DNA of 64,000 nucleotides from JAJDXW01 sp965243335 (GCA_965243335.1 OZ251545.1:2480001-2544000); one strand, 5' to 3'. Shown: positions 1 to 12,745, counted from the first letter of the stretch. Program-made: numbers and translations. The notes: generated by a model not told the origin, from the letters alone.

Positions 1-22
1 GAAGGCCGGGGAGGTCCGCGGG

Positions 23-2635
23 TCAGGCGGTCCCCGCCGCGCCGCCGGCCCCATTCCCCTGCCCTGCCTCTTCCCCCGCTTCGCCGTTGACCTCCACCGC
101 CCGGTCGAGGCTCACCAGCCGGCTCTCCGGGTCGAGGCGGATGACCCGGACCCCCTGGGTGTTGCGCCCGACGACGCTGATCCCCTCCACCCCGGTGCGC
201 ACCAGGGTGCCGGAGTCGGAGATCAGCATGACCTCGTCCCCCTCCTCGACGAGGAGCGCTCCCACCACCTCGCCGTTCCGCGCGGAGGCCTTGATCGCGA
301 TGAGCCCCTGCCCGCCGCGCCCCTGGACCCGGAACTCTTCGACGGGGGTCCGCTTCCCGAAGCCGTTGGCGGTGACGGACAGCACCTGCCCCGCCCCCCC
401 GGCCACGATGAGCGAGATGACCCGCTCGCCCTCCCGGAGCTGCATCCCGCGCACCCCGCGCGAGGTGCGCCCCATGGCCCGCACGTCGTGCTCCCGGAAC
501 CGGATCGCCTTGCCCCCGTCCGAGAAGAGCATGACGTCGCGCTCGCCATCGGTGAGGTCCGCCCCGGCGAGGGAGTCCCCGGGGTCGAGGTGCACCGCGA
601 TGATCCCGGCGCTCCGCGGGCGCGAGAACGCGTCGAGCCGGGTCTTCTTGACGACCCCGCCCCGCGTCGCCATGACCACGTAGCCGCCCTGCCCGAAGTC
701 CCGCACCGGGAGCACCGCGCTGATGCGCTCGCCGTCCGCGAGCGGCAGGAGGTTGACGATCGGCGTGCCGCGCGACGCGGCCCCCGCCCGCGGGACCTCG
801 TAGACCTTGAGCCAGTAGGCGATGCCGCGGTCGGAGAAGCAGAGCAGGGTGTCGTGGGTGTGGGCGATGAACAGGCGGTCGACGAAGTCCTCCTCCCTGG
901 TCCGGGTCGCCATCCGCCCGCGCCCCCCGCGCCGCTGCGCCCGGTACTCGCCGAGCGGACGGGCCTTGACGTAGCCGGCGTAGGAGAGGGTCACCGCCAT
1001 GTCCTCCGGGGTGACGAGGTCCTCCCGGTCGAACCCCCGGAACGAGGATTCGATGACCGTCCGGCGCGGGTCGGTCGCGAACCGGTCGCGGATGTCCACC
1101 AGCTCCTCCCGGATCACCGCGAGGAGGCGGTCGGGGTCCTCCAGGATCTCGAGCAGGCCCGCGATGCGCCCGATGAGCTCCCGGTACTCGCCGACGATCC
1201 TGTCCTGCTCCAGCCCGGTCAGCCGGTTGAGCCGCATGTCGAGGATCGCCTGGGCCTGGGCCGCGGAGAGGCGGTAGGCGTCGCGCCCGTCGTCCCGAGC
1301 CTCGATCCCGAAGCCCTCTCCGTCCTCCTCCGCCTCGGGCCGGGTGAGGTCGGCCCCGTCCGCGAGCAGGGCGCCGACCACCCCCGGCTCCCAGAGCCGC
1401 GCCGTCAGCCGTTCGCGCGCCTCGGCCGGGCTCGCCGACCCCCGGATGAGCTCGATCACCTCGTCGATGTTCGCGAGGGCCACCGCGAGACCCTCCAGGA
1501 CGTGCGCCCGCGCCCGCGCCCGCTTCAGCTCGAAGACCGTGCGGCGGGTCACCACCTCGCGCCGGTGGCGGACAAACCCCCGGATGACCTGCTTGAGGTT
1601 GAGGGTGCGCGGCTGGCCGTCCACCAGCGCCACCATGTTGATCCCGAACACCGTCTCGAGCTGGGTGAACCGGTAGAGCTGGTTCAGGAGCACCTCGGGG
1701 ACCGCGTCCCGCCGCGCCTCCACCACGAACCGGATCCCATCCTTGTCCGACTCGTCGCGCAGCTCGGCGATGCCCTCGATCCGGCGGGCGCGGACCAGCT
1801 CCGCGATCTTCTCGATGAGCCTCGCCTTGTTGACCTGGTAGGGGATCTCGGTGAACACCACGCGGTCGCGCTCGTTCCCCTCCCCCTCCTCCACGTGGGC
1901 CTTGGCCCGGAGGTGGATGCGCCCGCGCCCGGTGTGGTACGCCTCCCGGATCCCGGCCGCCCCGTTGATGGTGGCCCCGGTCGGGAAGTCGGGGCCGGGC
2001 AGGCGCTCCATGAGCCCGTCGATGCCGACGTCGGGGTCGTCCACGTAGGCGATGCACGCCTCGAGCGCCTCGCGGGCGTTGTGGGGCGGCACGTTGGTCG
2101 CCATGCCGACCGCGATCCCGGCCGAGCCGTTCACGAGCAGGTTGGGGACGCGGGTCGGCAGGACCACCGGCTCGCGCTCGGCGCCGTCGTAGTTGGGTAC
2201 GAAGTCGACCGTCTCCTTGTCGAGGTCCTCGAGGAGCGCGTGGGCGATCCGGGCCATCCGGATCTCGGTGTAGCGCATCGCGGCCGGCGAGTCGCCGTCC
2301 ACGGAGCCGAAGTTGCCCTGGCCGTCGACCAGCATCTCGCGCATGGAGAACCGCTGGGCCATGCGGACGATCGCGTCGTAGACCGCGGTCTCGCCGTGGG
2401 GGTGGTACTTGCCGATCACGTCGCCGACGACCCGCGCCGACTTCTTGTAGGGCCGGTTCCAGTCGTTCCCGAGCTCGCTCATCGCGTAGAGGACGCGCCG
2501 GTGCACCGGCTTCAGGCCGTCCCGCACGTCCGGCAGGGCGCGCCCCACGATGACGCTCATCGCGTAGTCGAGGTAGGACTGCCGAAGCTCCTCCTCGATG
2601 TTGACGTAGCGGATTTCCTGGGCGAAGTCAGCCAT
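23..2635 (-). CDS. gyrA: DNA gyrase subunit A
   Basis: Subunit A of DNA gyrase, the cytoplasmic A2B2 type II topoisomerase that introduces negative supercoils. The chosen ATG at 2635 opens MADFAQEIRYVNIEEEL, as in gammaproteobacterial GyrA, and gives 870 residues, the usual length. The quinolone-resistance region at residues 81-87 reads GETAVYD, so the key positions are Thr83 and Asp87 with Glu at 82. The DNA-cleaving tyrosine is Tyr122 in AAMRYTE. The GyrA box QRRGGRG starts at residue 567 and leads into the C-terminal DNA-wrapping domain, which separates it from ParC. A 23-residue in-frame upstream extension is Pro/Ala-rich and does not look like GyrA, so it was rejected. The last 25 residues are an acidic Gly/Ala tail. 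Confidence 0.98.
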   Translation of the reverse strand: MADFAQEIRYVNIEEELRQSYLDYAMSVIVGRALPDVRDGLKPVHRRVLYAMSELGNDWNRPYKKSARVVGDVIGKYHPHGETAVYDAIVRMAQRFSMREMLVDGQGNFGSVDGDSPAAMRYTEIRMARIAHALLEDLDKETVDFVPNYDGAEREPVVLPTRVPNLLVNGSAGIAVGMATNVPPHNAREALEACIAYVDDPDVGIDGLMERLPGPDFPTGATINGAAGIREAYHTGRGRIHLRAKAHVEEGEGNERDRVVFTEIPYQVNKARLIEKIAELVRARRIEGIAELRDESDKDGIRFVVEARRDAVPEVLLNQLYRFTQLETVFGINMVALVDGQPRTLNLKQVIRGFVRHRREVVTRRTVFELKRARARAHVLEGLAVALANIDEVIELIRGSASPAEARERLTARLWEPGVVGALLADGADLTRPEAEEDGEGFGIEARDDGRDAYRLSAAQAQAILDMRLNRLTGLEQDRIVGEYRELIGRIAGLLEILEDPDRLLAVIREELVDIRDRFATDPRRTVIESSFRGFDREDLVTPEDMAVTLSYAGYVKARPLGEYRAQRRGGRGRMATRTREEDFVDRLFIAHTHDTLLCFSDRGIAYWLKVYEVPRAGAASRGTPIVNLLPLADGERISAVLPVRDFGQGGYVVMATRGGVVKKTRLDAFSRPRSAGIIAVHLDPGDSLAGADLTDGERDVMLFSDGGKAIRFREHDVRAMGRTSRGVRGMQLREGERVISLIVAGGAGQVLSVTANGFGKRTPVEEFRVQGRGGQGLIAIKASARNGEVVGALLVEEGDEVMLISDSGTLVRTGVEGISVVGRNTQGVRVIRLDPESRLVSLDRAVEVNGEAGEEAGQGNGAGGAAGTA

Positions 2636-3135
2636 GATTCTCGTGCCCGGCGCCGCGGGCTCGAGCGCGGAAGGCGGCGGATCGGATCGGGTGGCCGGGG
2701 CCACCGCGGGCGGGGCGGCTCATTCTAGCACCCGCGGCCCCTCTCCGCCCTGCCGACGTTCCGGGAGGCAGGTGCGCGGTGGGGACTTTGGCGCTGGCGG
2801 GCGGGCGCCGCACGGCCGCTTCGAGCGCCGGAGGCGGCGCGACGGAGCACGATCGACCCCGAAAGGGGCCGGCACGCCCTGCATCGGGCCTTCGTGGGAA
2901 GGCAAAATGCGCCCGTCCGGGCGGAGCGCACGAGCCGGCCTCCCTCCGGCTTCCGCGGGCGGACTCTGGCCCGCGGGATCGGACCGGGAGGACTCCGGGC
3001 AGCAGAGACCAGCCGTCCGGCGTCGGCCCACGGAACCGAGCCGTGCGACGAGTACGTTCGTTCGCCACGCCCGGCTTGCACGTGGCATTGGGGCAGCACC
3101 GACCCGGAGGGTTGCATCACCCCCATCCGAAGTTC
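2636..3135. other. Gene-less spacer between gyrA and gluQ
   Basis: About 500 bases between the divergent gyrA and gluQ starts. No reading frame here resembles a protein; the open frames are GC-driven. It must hold both promoters, but no clear -35/-10 pair was recognised. The stretch 2765-2870 is a member of a GC-rich repeat family listed separately. Confidence 0.6.
2765..2870 (+). repeat. GC-rich dispersed repeat (GTGCGCGGTGGGG family), copy 1
   Basis: Begins GAGGCAGGTGCGCGGTGGGG and runs into a GGCGCTGGCGGGC-type segment. The same order of blocks occurs at 14172-14290 and 14974-15090. The first 15-20 bases also match the left end of the longer dispersed elements at 4929, 45847 and 59118. 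No protein sense is apparent. The alignment is by eye and imperfect. Confidence 0.5.
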
Positions 3136-4032
3136 ATGGAATCCACGCCTCATCGGGAGCCGACCCCGGAAGGCCGGCCGGTCCGCGGGCGCTTCGCCCC
3201 GACCCCGAACGGCCCCCTGCACCTCGGCTCCGTGGTCGCGGCCCTCGCGAGCCATCTCTCCGCCCGGCGGCAGGGCGGGGAATGGCGCGTGCGGATCGAC
3301 GACGTGGACGCGGCGCGCGCGGTTCCGGGCGCGGCGGACGCGATCCTTCGCGAGCTCGAGCGCCTCGCCCTTCCCTGGGACGGGCCGGTGGTCCGGCAGC
3401 GGAACAACACCGAACGCTACCGGGACACTCTCGCCCGCCTCGAACACGAGGGATGGACCTTCGGCTGCGCCTGCACCCGGCGCGAGGCGGGGCCCGGCCC
3501 CTACCCGGGCACCTGCCGCAACGGGACGCCGCGCCCGGTGCGCTCGATCCGGATGAAGGCCGACGCGGTCGTCGCCTTTCGCGACCGCGTGCAGGGGAGC
3601 GTGACCGTCGACCTCCGGCAGGAAACCGGGGACTTCATCGTGTACCGGGCCGACCGGGTGCACGCCTACCACTTGGCGGCGGCGGTGGACGACGGGGCGC
3701 TCGGGGTCACCGAGATCGTGCGCGGCGCCGACCTCCTGGCCTCCACCGGGCCGCAGGTCCACGTGCAACGCGCCCTCGGCCTCCCCGAGCCCGCCTACGC
3801 GCACGTGCCGGTCGCCGCCGATGCGTCCGGCGCGAAGCTCGCGAAGAGCTCGGCTGCGCCCCCGAGCGCGGCCCGGCCGGCCGCGGAGGTCCTCCGGCTC
3901 GCCCTCGCCTTCCTCGGCCACCCGCCGCCGGCCGGCATCGACGAACCGGCCGGCCTCGTCGCCTGGGGGGTCCGGAGCTGGGATATCGCCCGGGTCCCTC
4001 GGGTCCGGGCGGCGGCCCTCGCCCGGACATGA
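3136..4032 (+). CDS. gluQ: Glutamyl-Q tRNA(Asp) synthetase
   Basis: Truncated glutamyl-tRNA synthetase paralogue that charges the queuosine base at the wobble position of tRNA-Asp with glutamate in the cytoplasm. The 298-residue length fits GluQRS and is too short for GltX, since the anticodon-binding domain is absent. The ATP-site HIGH-like motif is at residues 27-32 (PLHLGS, after FAPTPNG). A zinc-type CACTRREAG...GTC cluster lies near residue 115, and the KMSKS equivalent is degenerate KLAKSS near residue 235. The ATG at 3136 gives the family N-terminus just before GRFAPTPNGPLH; longer in-frame starts add unrelated sequence. It stands alone between gyrA and the MITE at 4.1 kb. Confidence 0.93.
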   Translation: MESTPHREPTPEGRPVRGRFAPTPNGPLHLGSVVAALASHLSARRQGGEWRVRIDDVDAARAVPGAADAILRELERLALPWDGPVVRQRNNTERYRDTLARLEHEGWTFGCACTRREAGPGPYPGTCRNGTPRPVRSIRMKADAVVAFRDRVQGSVTVDLRQETGDFIVYRADRVHAYHLAAAVDDGALGVTEIVRGADLLASTGPQVHVQRALGLPEPAYAHVPVAADASGAKLAKSSAAPPSAARPAAEVLRLALAFLGHPPPAGIDEPAGLVAWGVRSWDIARVPRVRAAALART

Positions 4033-4124
4033 AGCATCCACCGGACCCGCCCGACAGGCCGCGACGGCGGCAAGCTCGGCGGCGGGCTCAGCCTGGAGAC
4101 GCGCCTCTGACCGGACGGGTGAGA

Positions 4125-4259
4125 CATGAACCTGTCTCAAAATGGGGTTTCACTGCGTCTGCCTGCTCGGACAGAATTTGGAAGTGATGAAAATCAATTC
4201 GTTACCATCATTCTTGGGTGGTCTATGACCCCAGATGGTGATTTTGAGACAGGTTCATG
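4125..4259. mobile_element. MITE-like element with 15 bp terminal inverted repeats and CATG flanks
   Basis: AACCTGTCTCAAAAT at 4129-4143 is repeated exactly in inverse orientation at 4241-4255. Both sides are flanked by CATG (4125-4128 and 4256-4259), which would be a 4 bp target duplication; because CATG is itself a palindrome, the inverted repeat could equally be counted as 19 bp. The 127 bp interior is visibly more AT-rich than its surroundings and holds no meaningful reading frame. A non-autonomous derivative of a transposon is the simplest reading. No transposase is present in the window. Confidence 0.75.
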
Positions 4260-4308
4260 CCAAGTCCGGGCGCAGGGGGAGACTCGGACCCGAACGGGAA
4301 GCCCGTGA

Positions 4309-4857
4309 TCAGCGGTTGCGGCCCTTCTCCCAGAGGACCTCGCCCTCGCCAGCCCGGGCGAACACCCGCGCGAGGACGAACAGGAGATCGGACAGCCGGT
4401 TGAGGTAACGGCGGCTCACCACGCTCACCTCCCCGCTCCGCGCGGCCTCCACGAGCCGGCGCTCGGCCCGGCGGCAGACCGCCCGCGCGGTATGGCACGC
4501 CACCGCGGCGGGGCCGCCCCCGGGCAATATGAACTCCTTGAGGGGCGGGAGCGGCTCGTTGAACGCATCCAGGCGGCGTTCCAGCCCCTCCACCCAGGCG
4601 TCCGCCACGAGGGCCGCGCAGGGGATGGAGAGCTCCCCGCCGATGTCGAAGAGCGCGTGCTGGACGTCGACAAGGCAGTCGCGCGCCTCGTCGTCCAGCG
4701 GGTGAAGGAGGATCGCGCCGATGCAGCAGTTGAGCTCGTCGACGTCCCCCATCGCCTGGACGCGGGCCGCGTCCTTGTCCACCCGCGAGCCGTCGCCGAG
4801 ACCGGTCGTGCCCCCGTCCCCGGTGCGGGTATAGATCTTCGACAGGCGATGTCCCAC
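4309..4857 (-). CDS. Cob(I)alamin adenosyltransferase, PduO type
   Basis: Transfers the adenosyl group of ATP to cob(I)alamin to give adenosylcobalamin; acts in the cytoplasm. The GTG at 4857 is chosen: GGAGAGGAG lies about 8 bases upstream and the product (182 residues) starts directly before the ATP-binding loop KIYTRTGDGGTTGL. Other family blocks are the RVDKDAARVQAMGDVDELN helix, the H-ARAVCRRAER helix and YLNRLSDLLFVLAR near the C-terminus. A longer in-frame extension upstream is only a translation of the intergenic repeat element at 4929-5228 and is rejected. It may serve mutase enzymes elsewhere; metH in this window uses methylcobalamin and does not need it directly. Confidence 0.95.
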   Translation of the reverse strand: MGHRLSKIYTRTGDGGTTGLGDGSRVDKDAARVQAMGDVDELNCCIGAILLHPLDDEARDCLVDVQHALFDIGGELSIPCAALVADAWVEGLERRLDAFNEPLPPLKEFILPGGGPAAVACHTARAVCRRAERRLVEAARSGEVSVVSRRYLNRLSDLLFVLARVFARAGEGEVLWEKGRNR

Positions 4858-4928
4858 GGCCGCGCTCCTCTCCGCTCGATCCCGGCAGCGCCTACGATAG
4901 CGCAATGCGGGCAGGGGGGAGGTATCTT

Positions 4929-5228
4929 GAGGTATGTGCACTGTGGGGTTTTCGCCAGGAACACCTCTCGCGGGTGCTCCTGGAACGGCGCATCCTGGGA
5001 ACGCGGGCGTCTCGCCCGCACAAAGGGGAGAAGCGTCCGCGACGAAAGTGCGGGCGAGACGCCCGCGTTCCCAGGACCCCGCACAAACGCCGCCGTGGGG
5101 TGAAATCCGCCCAAATGCCCCTCGAACCGACCCCAAACCGTGGACCAACGCCGTCCCCGGGGGGTAAAATATCTCGCCCCTCCTTTCCTCTCTATTTTCC
5201 CTATATCAATAGGTTACGAACAGCGCAC
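4929..5228 (+). repeat. Dispersed 300 bp palindromic element, full copy 1
   Basis: Left end GAGGTATGTGCACTGTGGGG, then a perfect 28 bp inverted repeat: TCCTGGGAACGCGGGCGTCT (start of the arm) at 4993-5020, with its reverse complement at 5049-5076 and a 28-base loop. A GGGGTGAAATCCGCCC tract and an AT-rich tail follow. The right end TTACGAACAGCGCAC (5214-5228) read in reverse starts GTGCGCTGT, matching the left end. Near-full copies lie at 50341-50620 (inverted) and 59118-59425. Frames through it give peptides such as GNAGVSPA and GRDARVP, which are artefacts of the repeat. Confidence 0.85.
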
Positions 5229-5299
5229 GGACCTCGGATCGAAGCGCCGCGCTCTTGGGAACGGCGCACCTGCCTCGAACCGGGGCGGCGGCCCGGCCC

Positions 5300-6607
5300 T
5301 CAGCCGCCGACCCTCCCCCCGGCCTCGGCCTCCGGGTCCGGCCCGGCGCCGGCCGCTCCGGCCAGCTCGCGCCCCTCCTCCGCCGCCAGCTCGACGAGCA
5401 CCGACGAGCTTCGCGCCACCGCCGGGACGTAGCCCGCCTGCTCCTCGACCGGCTTCGCCGCGCGCTGGCTCATCCGGAAGACGATGAACCCCGCGAGCAC
5501 CGCGAGCACCGCGACGAGCCATTGCAGGTAACCCGCCGGCCCCATCGTTTCGAGGGCGAAGGCGGCCGCGAGCGGGCCAGTGATGAGCCCGCAGCCGGTC
5601 ACGAACACGAGGGTCCCGCTCGCCCCCACCATCTGGCGGGGCGAGAGGTAGTCGTTCACCTGCGAGATGCTGAGCGAGTAGAGGGGCAGCGCCGCGCCGC
5701 CCAGCACGAACATCATCGCGAACGCGGCGCTCCCTCCGGGCGCGACCAGCCCCGCGGCCGCCACCGCCGGCGCGGCGGCGCCGACGAGGGCCGCCCCGAG
5801 CATGACCCGGCGCCGGTCGACCCGGTCCGAGAGCCACCCGAGCGGCCACTGGGAGAAGAGCGCCCCGATCGTGGCGAGCGCCATGAACCACGCCACCTGC
5901 CCTACCTCGAGTCCGATCGCGCGGGCGTAGATCGGCCCCATGCCGAACAGGCTGCCGTGGACGACCCCGGTCAACGCGGCGGCGACGACCCCGAGGGGCG
6001 AGGCCCGGTAGAGCTCGGCCACCGTGAGCCGCCCCGCCCGGCGCGGGCGGGGGCCGGGCCGGGCGGCGAGGAGGAGGGGGACGAGGGCGAGGGACACCAG
6101 GATCGAGACCACGAGGAAGAGGTCGAACGCGCCCGGGTCGGCGGCGCTGAGCATGATCTGCCCGGACGCGGTCCCCGCGAACATCGTGACCATGTAGAGG
6201 GAGAGGAGCCGGCCGCGGTTGTGGTTCGCCGCCCGCTGGTTGAGCCAGCTCTCGACGACGACGTACATGCCGGCGTAGCAGAAGCCGGTCACCACCCGCA
6301 TCGCGGTCCAGAACACGACCTCCACGAAGAGCGCGTGCATGAGGACGGACACCGACGCGAGCGAGGCGAGCGCGGCGAAGACCCGCACGTGGCCGACCTG
6401 CCGCACGAGGGCCGGCGAGAGGGTCGAGCCCGCGAGCATCCCGACGAAGTACCCGGACATGACCGCGCCGGTGGCGGCGGTGGGGAAGCCTTCGAGCGAG
6501 GCCCGAAGGGGGATGAGGGTCCCCTGGAGGCCGTGGGCGACCATGATGAGTGCGGCCCCGGCGAAGAACGGCCAAGCCACGCCGAGGCTGCTGCGACCCC
6601 GCTCCAT
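5300..6607 (-). CDS. MFS transporter, YcaD-like
   Basis: Inner-membrane secondary transporter of the major facilitator superfamily, 435 residues with about 12 hydrophobic segments. The ATG at 6607 follows GGAGGGGAGCACG, a strong ribosome site, and begins MERGRSSLGVAWPFFAGAALIM. The loop after helix 2 has the LVRQVGHVRVF form of the MFS A-motif, and GWLSDRVDRRRVM is the repeat of that motif at the start of the second half. The C-terminal 55 residues are a hydrophilic Ala/Glu/Gly tail. The overall pattern (N-terminal VAHGLQGTLIPLRA, central VVESWLNQRA) resembles the YcaD/YfkF group of uncharacterised exporters. Substrate unknown. Confidence 0.85.
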   Translation of the reverse strand: MERGRSSLGVAWPFFAGAALIMVAHGLQGTLIPLRASLEGFPTAATGAVMSGYFVGMLAGSTLSPALVRQVGHVRVFAALASLASVSVLMHALFVEVVFWTAMRVVTGFCYAGMYVVVESWLNQRAANHNRGRLLSLYMVTMFAGTASGQIMLSAADPGAFDLFLVVSILVSLALVPLLLAARPGPRPRRAGRLTVAELYRASPLGVVAAALTGVVHGSLFGMGPIYARAIGLEVGQVAWFMALATIGALFSQWPLGWLSDRVDRRRVMLGAALVGAAAPAVAAAGLVAPGGSAAFAMMFVLGGAALPLYSLSISQVNDYLSPRQMVGASGTLVFVTGCGLITGPLAAAFALETMGPAGYLQWLVAVLAVLAGFIVFRMSQRAAKPVEEQAGYVPAVARSSSVLVELAAEEGRELAGAAGAGPDPEAEAGGRVGG

Positions 6608-6805
6608 CGTGCTCCCCTCCGCCCGGAACCCGCCGCGCCAACCGGCTGGTGAACGCATATTTTCCCATCCGCGGGCCGGTTTGAGAACCGATTTCCTTGT
6701 CTTTTTGTGGTAGTTACACCATTTTTTCCGTTTATGGGAATCACGATTTCCGATGCCGGGCGATGGGGCGAGCCTTTTGATGATCGGAGGTGATCGGAAG
6801 CCGTG

Positions 6806-6821
6806 TATCGCAAATTCGATA
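6806..6821. promoter_or_regulatory. Possible operator: TATCG-N6-CGATA inverted repeat
   Basis: TATCG at 6806-6810 and CGATA at 6817-6821 are inverted around CAAATT, in an AT-rich patch 80 bases upstream of the small HTH gene. The sequence just before it carries a direct repeat (TGATCGGA twice, 6781-6798). Autoregulation by the HTH protein is typical of its family; the site itself is inferred only from symmetry and position. Confidence 0.35.
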
Positions 6822-6899
6822 TATGATCGCCGACGAGGCCGCGCTGCCCGGAAGCGGCTCCCGCAGCTCGTATTCCTGCCAAGCCCATTCGAGAAAGAA

Positions 6900-7190
6900 A
6901 TGCTCGATTTCAAACAGTTGCACGAGAAATGGAGCCGCGACCCCGGCTACCGGAAGAGCTACGAGGAGATGGGGCCGGAGTTCGAGCTGGCCCGGGCCCT
7001 GATCGCGGCCCGGTCCCGGGCCGGGTTGACCCAGGCCCAGCTCGCGGCCCGGATGGAGACCTCGCAGTCGGTGGTCTCCCGGCTGGAGAGCGGCCAGGCC
7101 CACCCCTCCACCAAGACGCTGGAGCGGATCGCGCGGGCGACGGGAACCCGGCTCAGGATTTCCTTCGAGGAAGTCTCCGATACGGCTTGA
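6900..7190 (+). CDS. Small XRE-family HTH protein, HigA-like antitoxin type
   Basis: A 96-residue DNA-binding protein. The N-terminal 35 residues form a helical LHEKWSRDPGYRKSYEEM segment. An HTH_3 domain follows with the pattern LIAARSRAGLTQAQLAARM and SQSVVSRLESGQAHPSTKTL, ending in a strand-forming LRISFEEV tail. This layout is that of HigA/RelB-type antitoxins usually encoded after a RelE/HigB toxin. Here the roughly 290 bases between the MFS gene and this gene contain no recognisable toxin, so it is either an orphan antitoxin or a plain regulator. The ATG at 6900 was chosen because the family N-terminus begins there; an in-frame start 49 codons upstream adds unrelated sequence. Confidence 0.8.
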   Translation: MLDFKQLHEKWSRDPGYRKSYEEMGPEFELARALIAARSRAGLTQAQLAARMETSQSVVSRLESGQAHPSTKTLERIARATGTRLRISFEEVSDTA

Positions 7191-7237
7191 CGGAGCGGGC
7201 GGACGGACGGAAGGCGGCCTATGAGATAATCGCCGGG

Positions 7238-7269
7238 TCGCGGGGAGCGTCGCCGTGCGCTCCCCGCGA
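7238..7269 (+). promoter_or_regulatory. Strong 12 bp hairpin before metH
   Basis: TCGCGGGGAGCG (7238-7249) pairs perfectly with CGCTCCCCGCGA (7258-7269) around an 8-base loop. It lies 48 bases after the HTH gene stop and 44 bases before the metH start. No U-run follows, so it is an imperfect intrinsic terminator, or a leader structure for metH. The conserved cores of cobalamin and SAH riboswitches were looked for and not found. Confidence 0.45.
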
Positions 7270-7313
7270 GCCCGCTGCCCTGCCCTCCCCCTCCCGGAGA
7301 CCACCCAGGCGAA

Positions 7314-11140
<3,827 letters not shown>

Positions 11141-11144
<4 letters not shown>

Positions 11145-12556
11145 ACCCCCACGTCATCGGCGGCGCGCCCGAGCCCGGCGAAGTCCCCATCGACCTGGTC
11201 CCGGAGGACGGCCTCGACGAGTGGCTCGAGAGGCAGCCGGAATCGACCCGCCGCTGGGTGCGGGCCGCCGGCTTCGAGGCGCGCCCCCACACCCGCTGCC
11301 TCGTGCCGGACGCGAGCCACGCGCTGGGTTCGGTGCTGGTCGGGGTCGGCGACCGCAAGGACCCGTGGCGCTGCGCGGACCTCCCGACCGCCCTCCCCGC
11401 CCGGCGCTTCCGGATCCGCACCGAGCTCGACCCGGGCGAGCTCACGCGGATCGCGGTCGGCTGGGGGCTCGGGGCGTACCGCTTCGATCGCTACCGGGGG
11501 CAGGGACGGGAGCAGGAACGGGAGCAGGAACGGAAGAAGGGCCGCGAGCGGGCGACCCTCGCCGTCGACCCCGGCGCCGCGCTCCGGGCCAACCGCGAGA
11601 TCGAGGCCATCGCCCTCGTGCGCGACCTCATCAACACCCCGGCCGCGGACCTCCTCCCCGGGAGCCTGTACGAGGCCGCCCGCGCGCTCGCGGCCCGGTT
11701 CGGGGCGGAGTGCTCGTCCATCGCCGGCGACGACCTCCTCGCGAACGGCTATCCCGCGATCCACGCGGTCGGGCGGGCGAGCACGGACCCGCCGCGCCTC
11801 ATCGATCTGCGCTGGGGGGACCCGGCCGCGCCGCGGGTGACCCTGGCCGGCAAGGGGGTGTGCTTCGACACGGGCGGCCTCGACCTCAAGCCGGCGAGCG
11901 GGATGCGGCTGATGAAGAAGGACATGGGGGGCGCCGCGCACGTCCTCGGGCTCGCCCGCCTCGCGATGTCGGCAGGGCTTCCGATCCGGCTCCGGGTCCT
12001 GATCCCGGCGGTGGAGAACGCGGTCGCCGGGAACGCCTACCGGCCGGGGGACGTGCTCGCGACCCGGGCCGGGGTCACCGTCGAGGTGGACAACACGGAC
12101 GCGGAGGGGCGCATCGTGCTCTGCGACGCGCTCACCGAAGCGGTGCGCGAGGAGCCGGACGCGCTCATCGACTTCGCGACCCTGACCGGGGCGGCCCGGA
12201 TCGCCCTCGGCCCCGACCTCCCCGCCCTGTTCAGCAACGACGACGAGCTCGCGGGCGGGCTCGCGCGGTGCGCCGAGGAGGTCCGCGACCCCCTGTGGCG
12301 GCTGCCGCTCCACCGGCCCTACGACGAGCTCCTGAAGTCGCGGGTCGCCGACGTCGCGAACGCCGCCTCGTCGCCCCACGCCGGGGCGATCACCGCCGCC
12401 CTCTTCCTGCGCCGCTTCGTGCCGGACGGGACGCCGTGGGCCCACTTTGACCTCATGGCCTGGAACGCGCGGGCGCGCCCCGGCCGCCCGGTGGGCGGCG
12501 AGGCCATGGCCCTGCGCGCCACCTGGGCATGGCTGGAGGACCGCTACGGGAGGTGA
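11141..12556 (+). CDS. Leucyl aminopeptidase family M17
   Basis: Cytoplasmic dimetal aminopeptidase that releases N-terminal residues. The 471-residue protein has an N-terminal regulatory-like domain and a C-terminal catalytic domain. Metal and substrate residues are seen in GKGVCFDTGG, KKDMGGAAHV and the M17 signature NTDAEGRIVL. The start overlaps the metH stop as ATGA at 11141-11144, which decides the start. A short charged repeat (EQEREQERKKGRER, near residue 130) arises from near-identical CGGGAGCAGGAA units at 11508-11535 and is absent from typical members. It matches the PepB/YwaD-like branch of M17 at least as well as PepA, so no symbol is given. Confidence 0.92.
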
Positions 12557-12610
12557 CGCCGGGCGGCAGGGCGGAGGATCGGTCGAACCCGGAGCTCCCG
12601 TCGGCGCGCA

Positions 12611-12745
12611 CCGCCCCCGGGAACGGCGCCCCCGGAAACGCGGGCGTCTCGCCCACCTTCGTCATTCCCGCGAAGCTTGTGCCCGCGAAAGCGGGTAGCG
12701 GGAATCCAGGCGTCCTGGGAACGCGGGCGTCCCTCCCGCAACAGA
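12611..12745 (+). repeat. Partial dispersed element with REP-like insert
   Basis: Two half-copies of the GGAACGCGGGCGTC arm (at 12634-12653 and 12715-12740) surround a REP-like hairpin of the type CATTCCCGCGAA...GCGGGAATCCA. The loop is enlarged here and contains a second CCCGCGAAAGCGGG palindrome. It occupies the convergent gap between the aminopeptidase and ispG. No gene is seen in this 297-base gap. Confidence 0.7.

Noticed and set aside
488..2728. A 746-codon plus-strand frame opposite gyrA
   Set aside because: Antisense shadow of gyrA, compositionally biased and without motifs. Similar long shadows opposite the gltA/sucA, glyA-rib, metH and liv genes were rejected for the same reason.
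4858..5148. In-frame N-terminal extension of the cobalamin adenosyltransferase
   Set aside because: The extension only translates the intergenic palindromic element (peptides like ERGRLAR and ETPAFPG); the GTG at 4857 has a good ribosome site and the family start.
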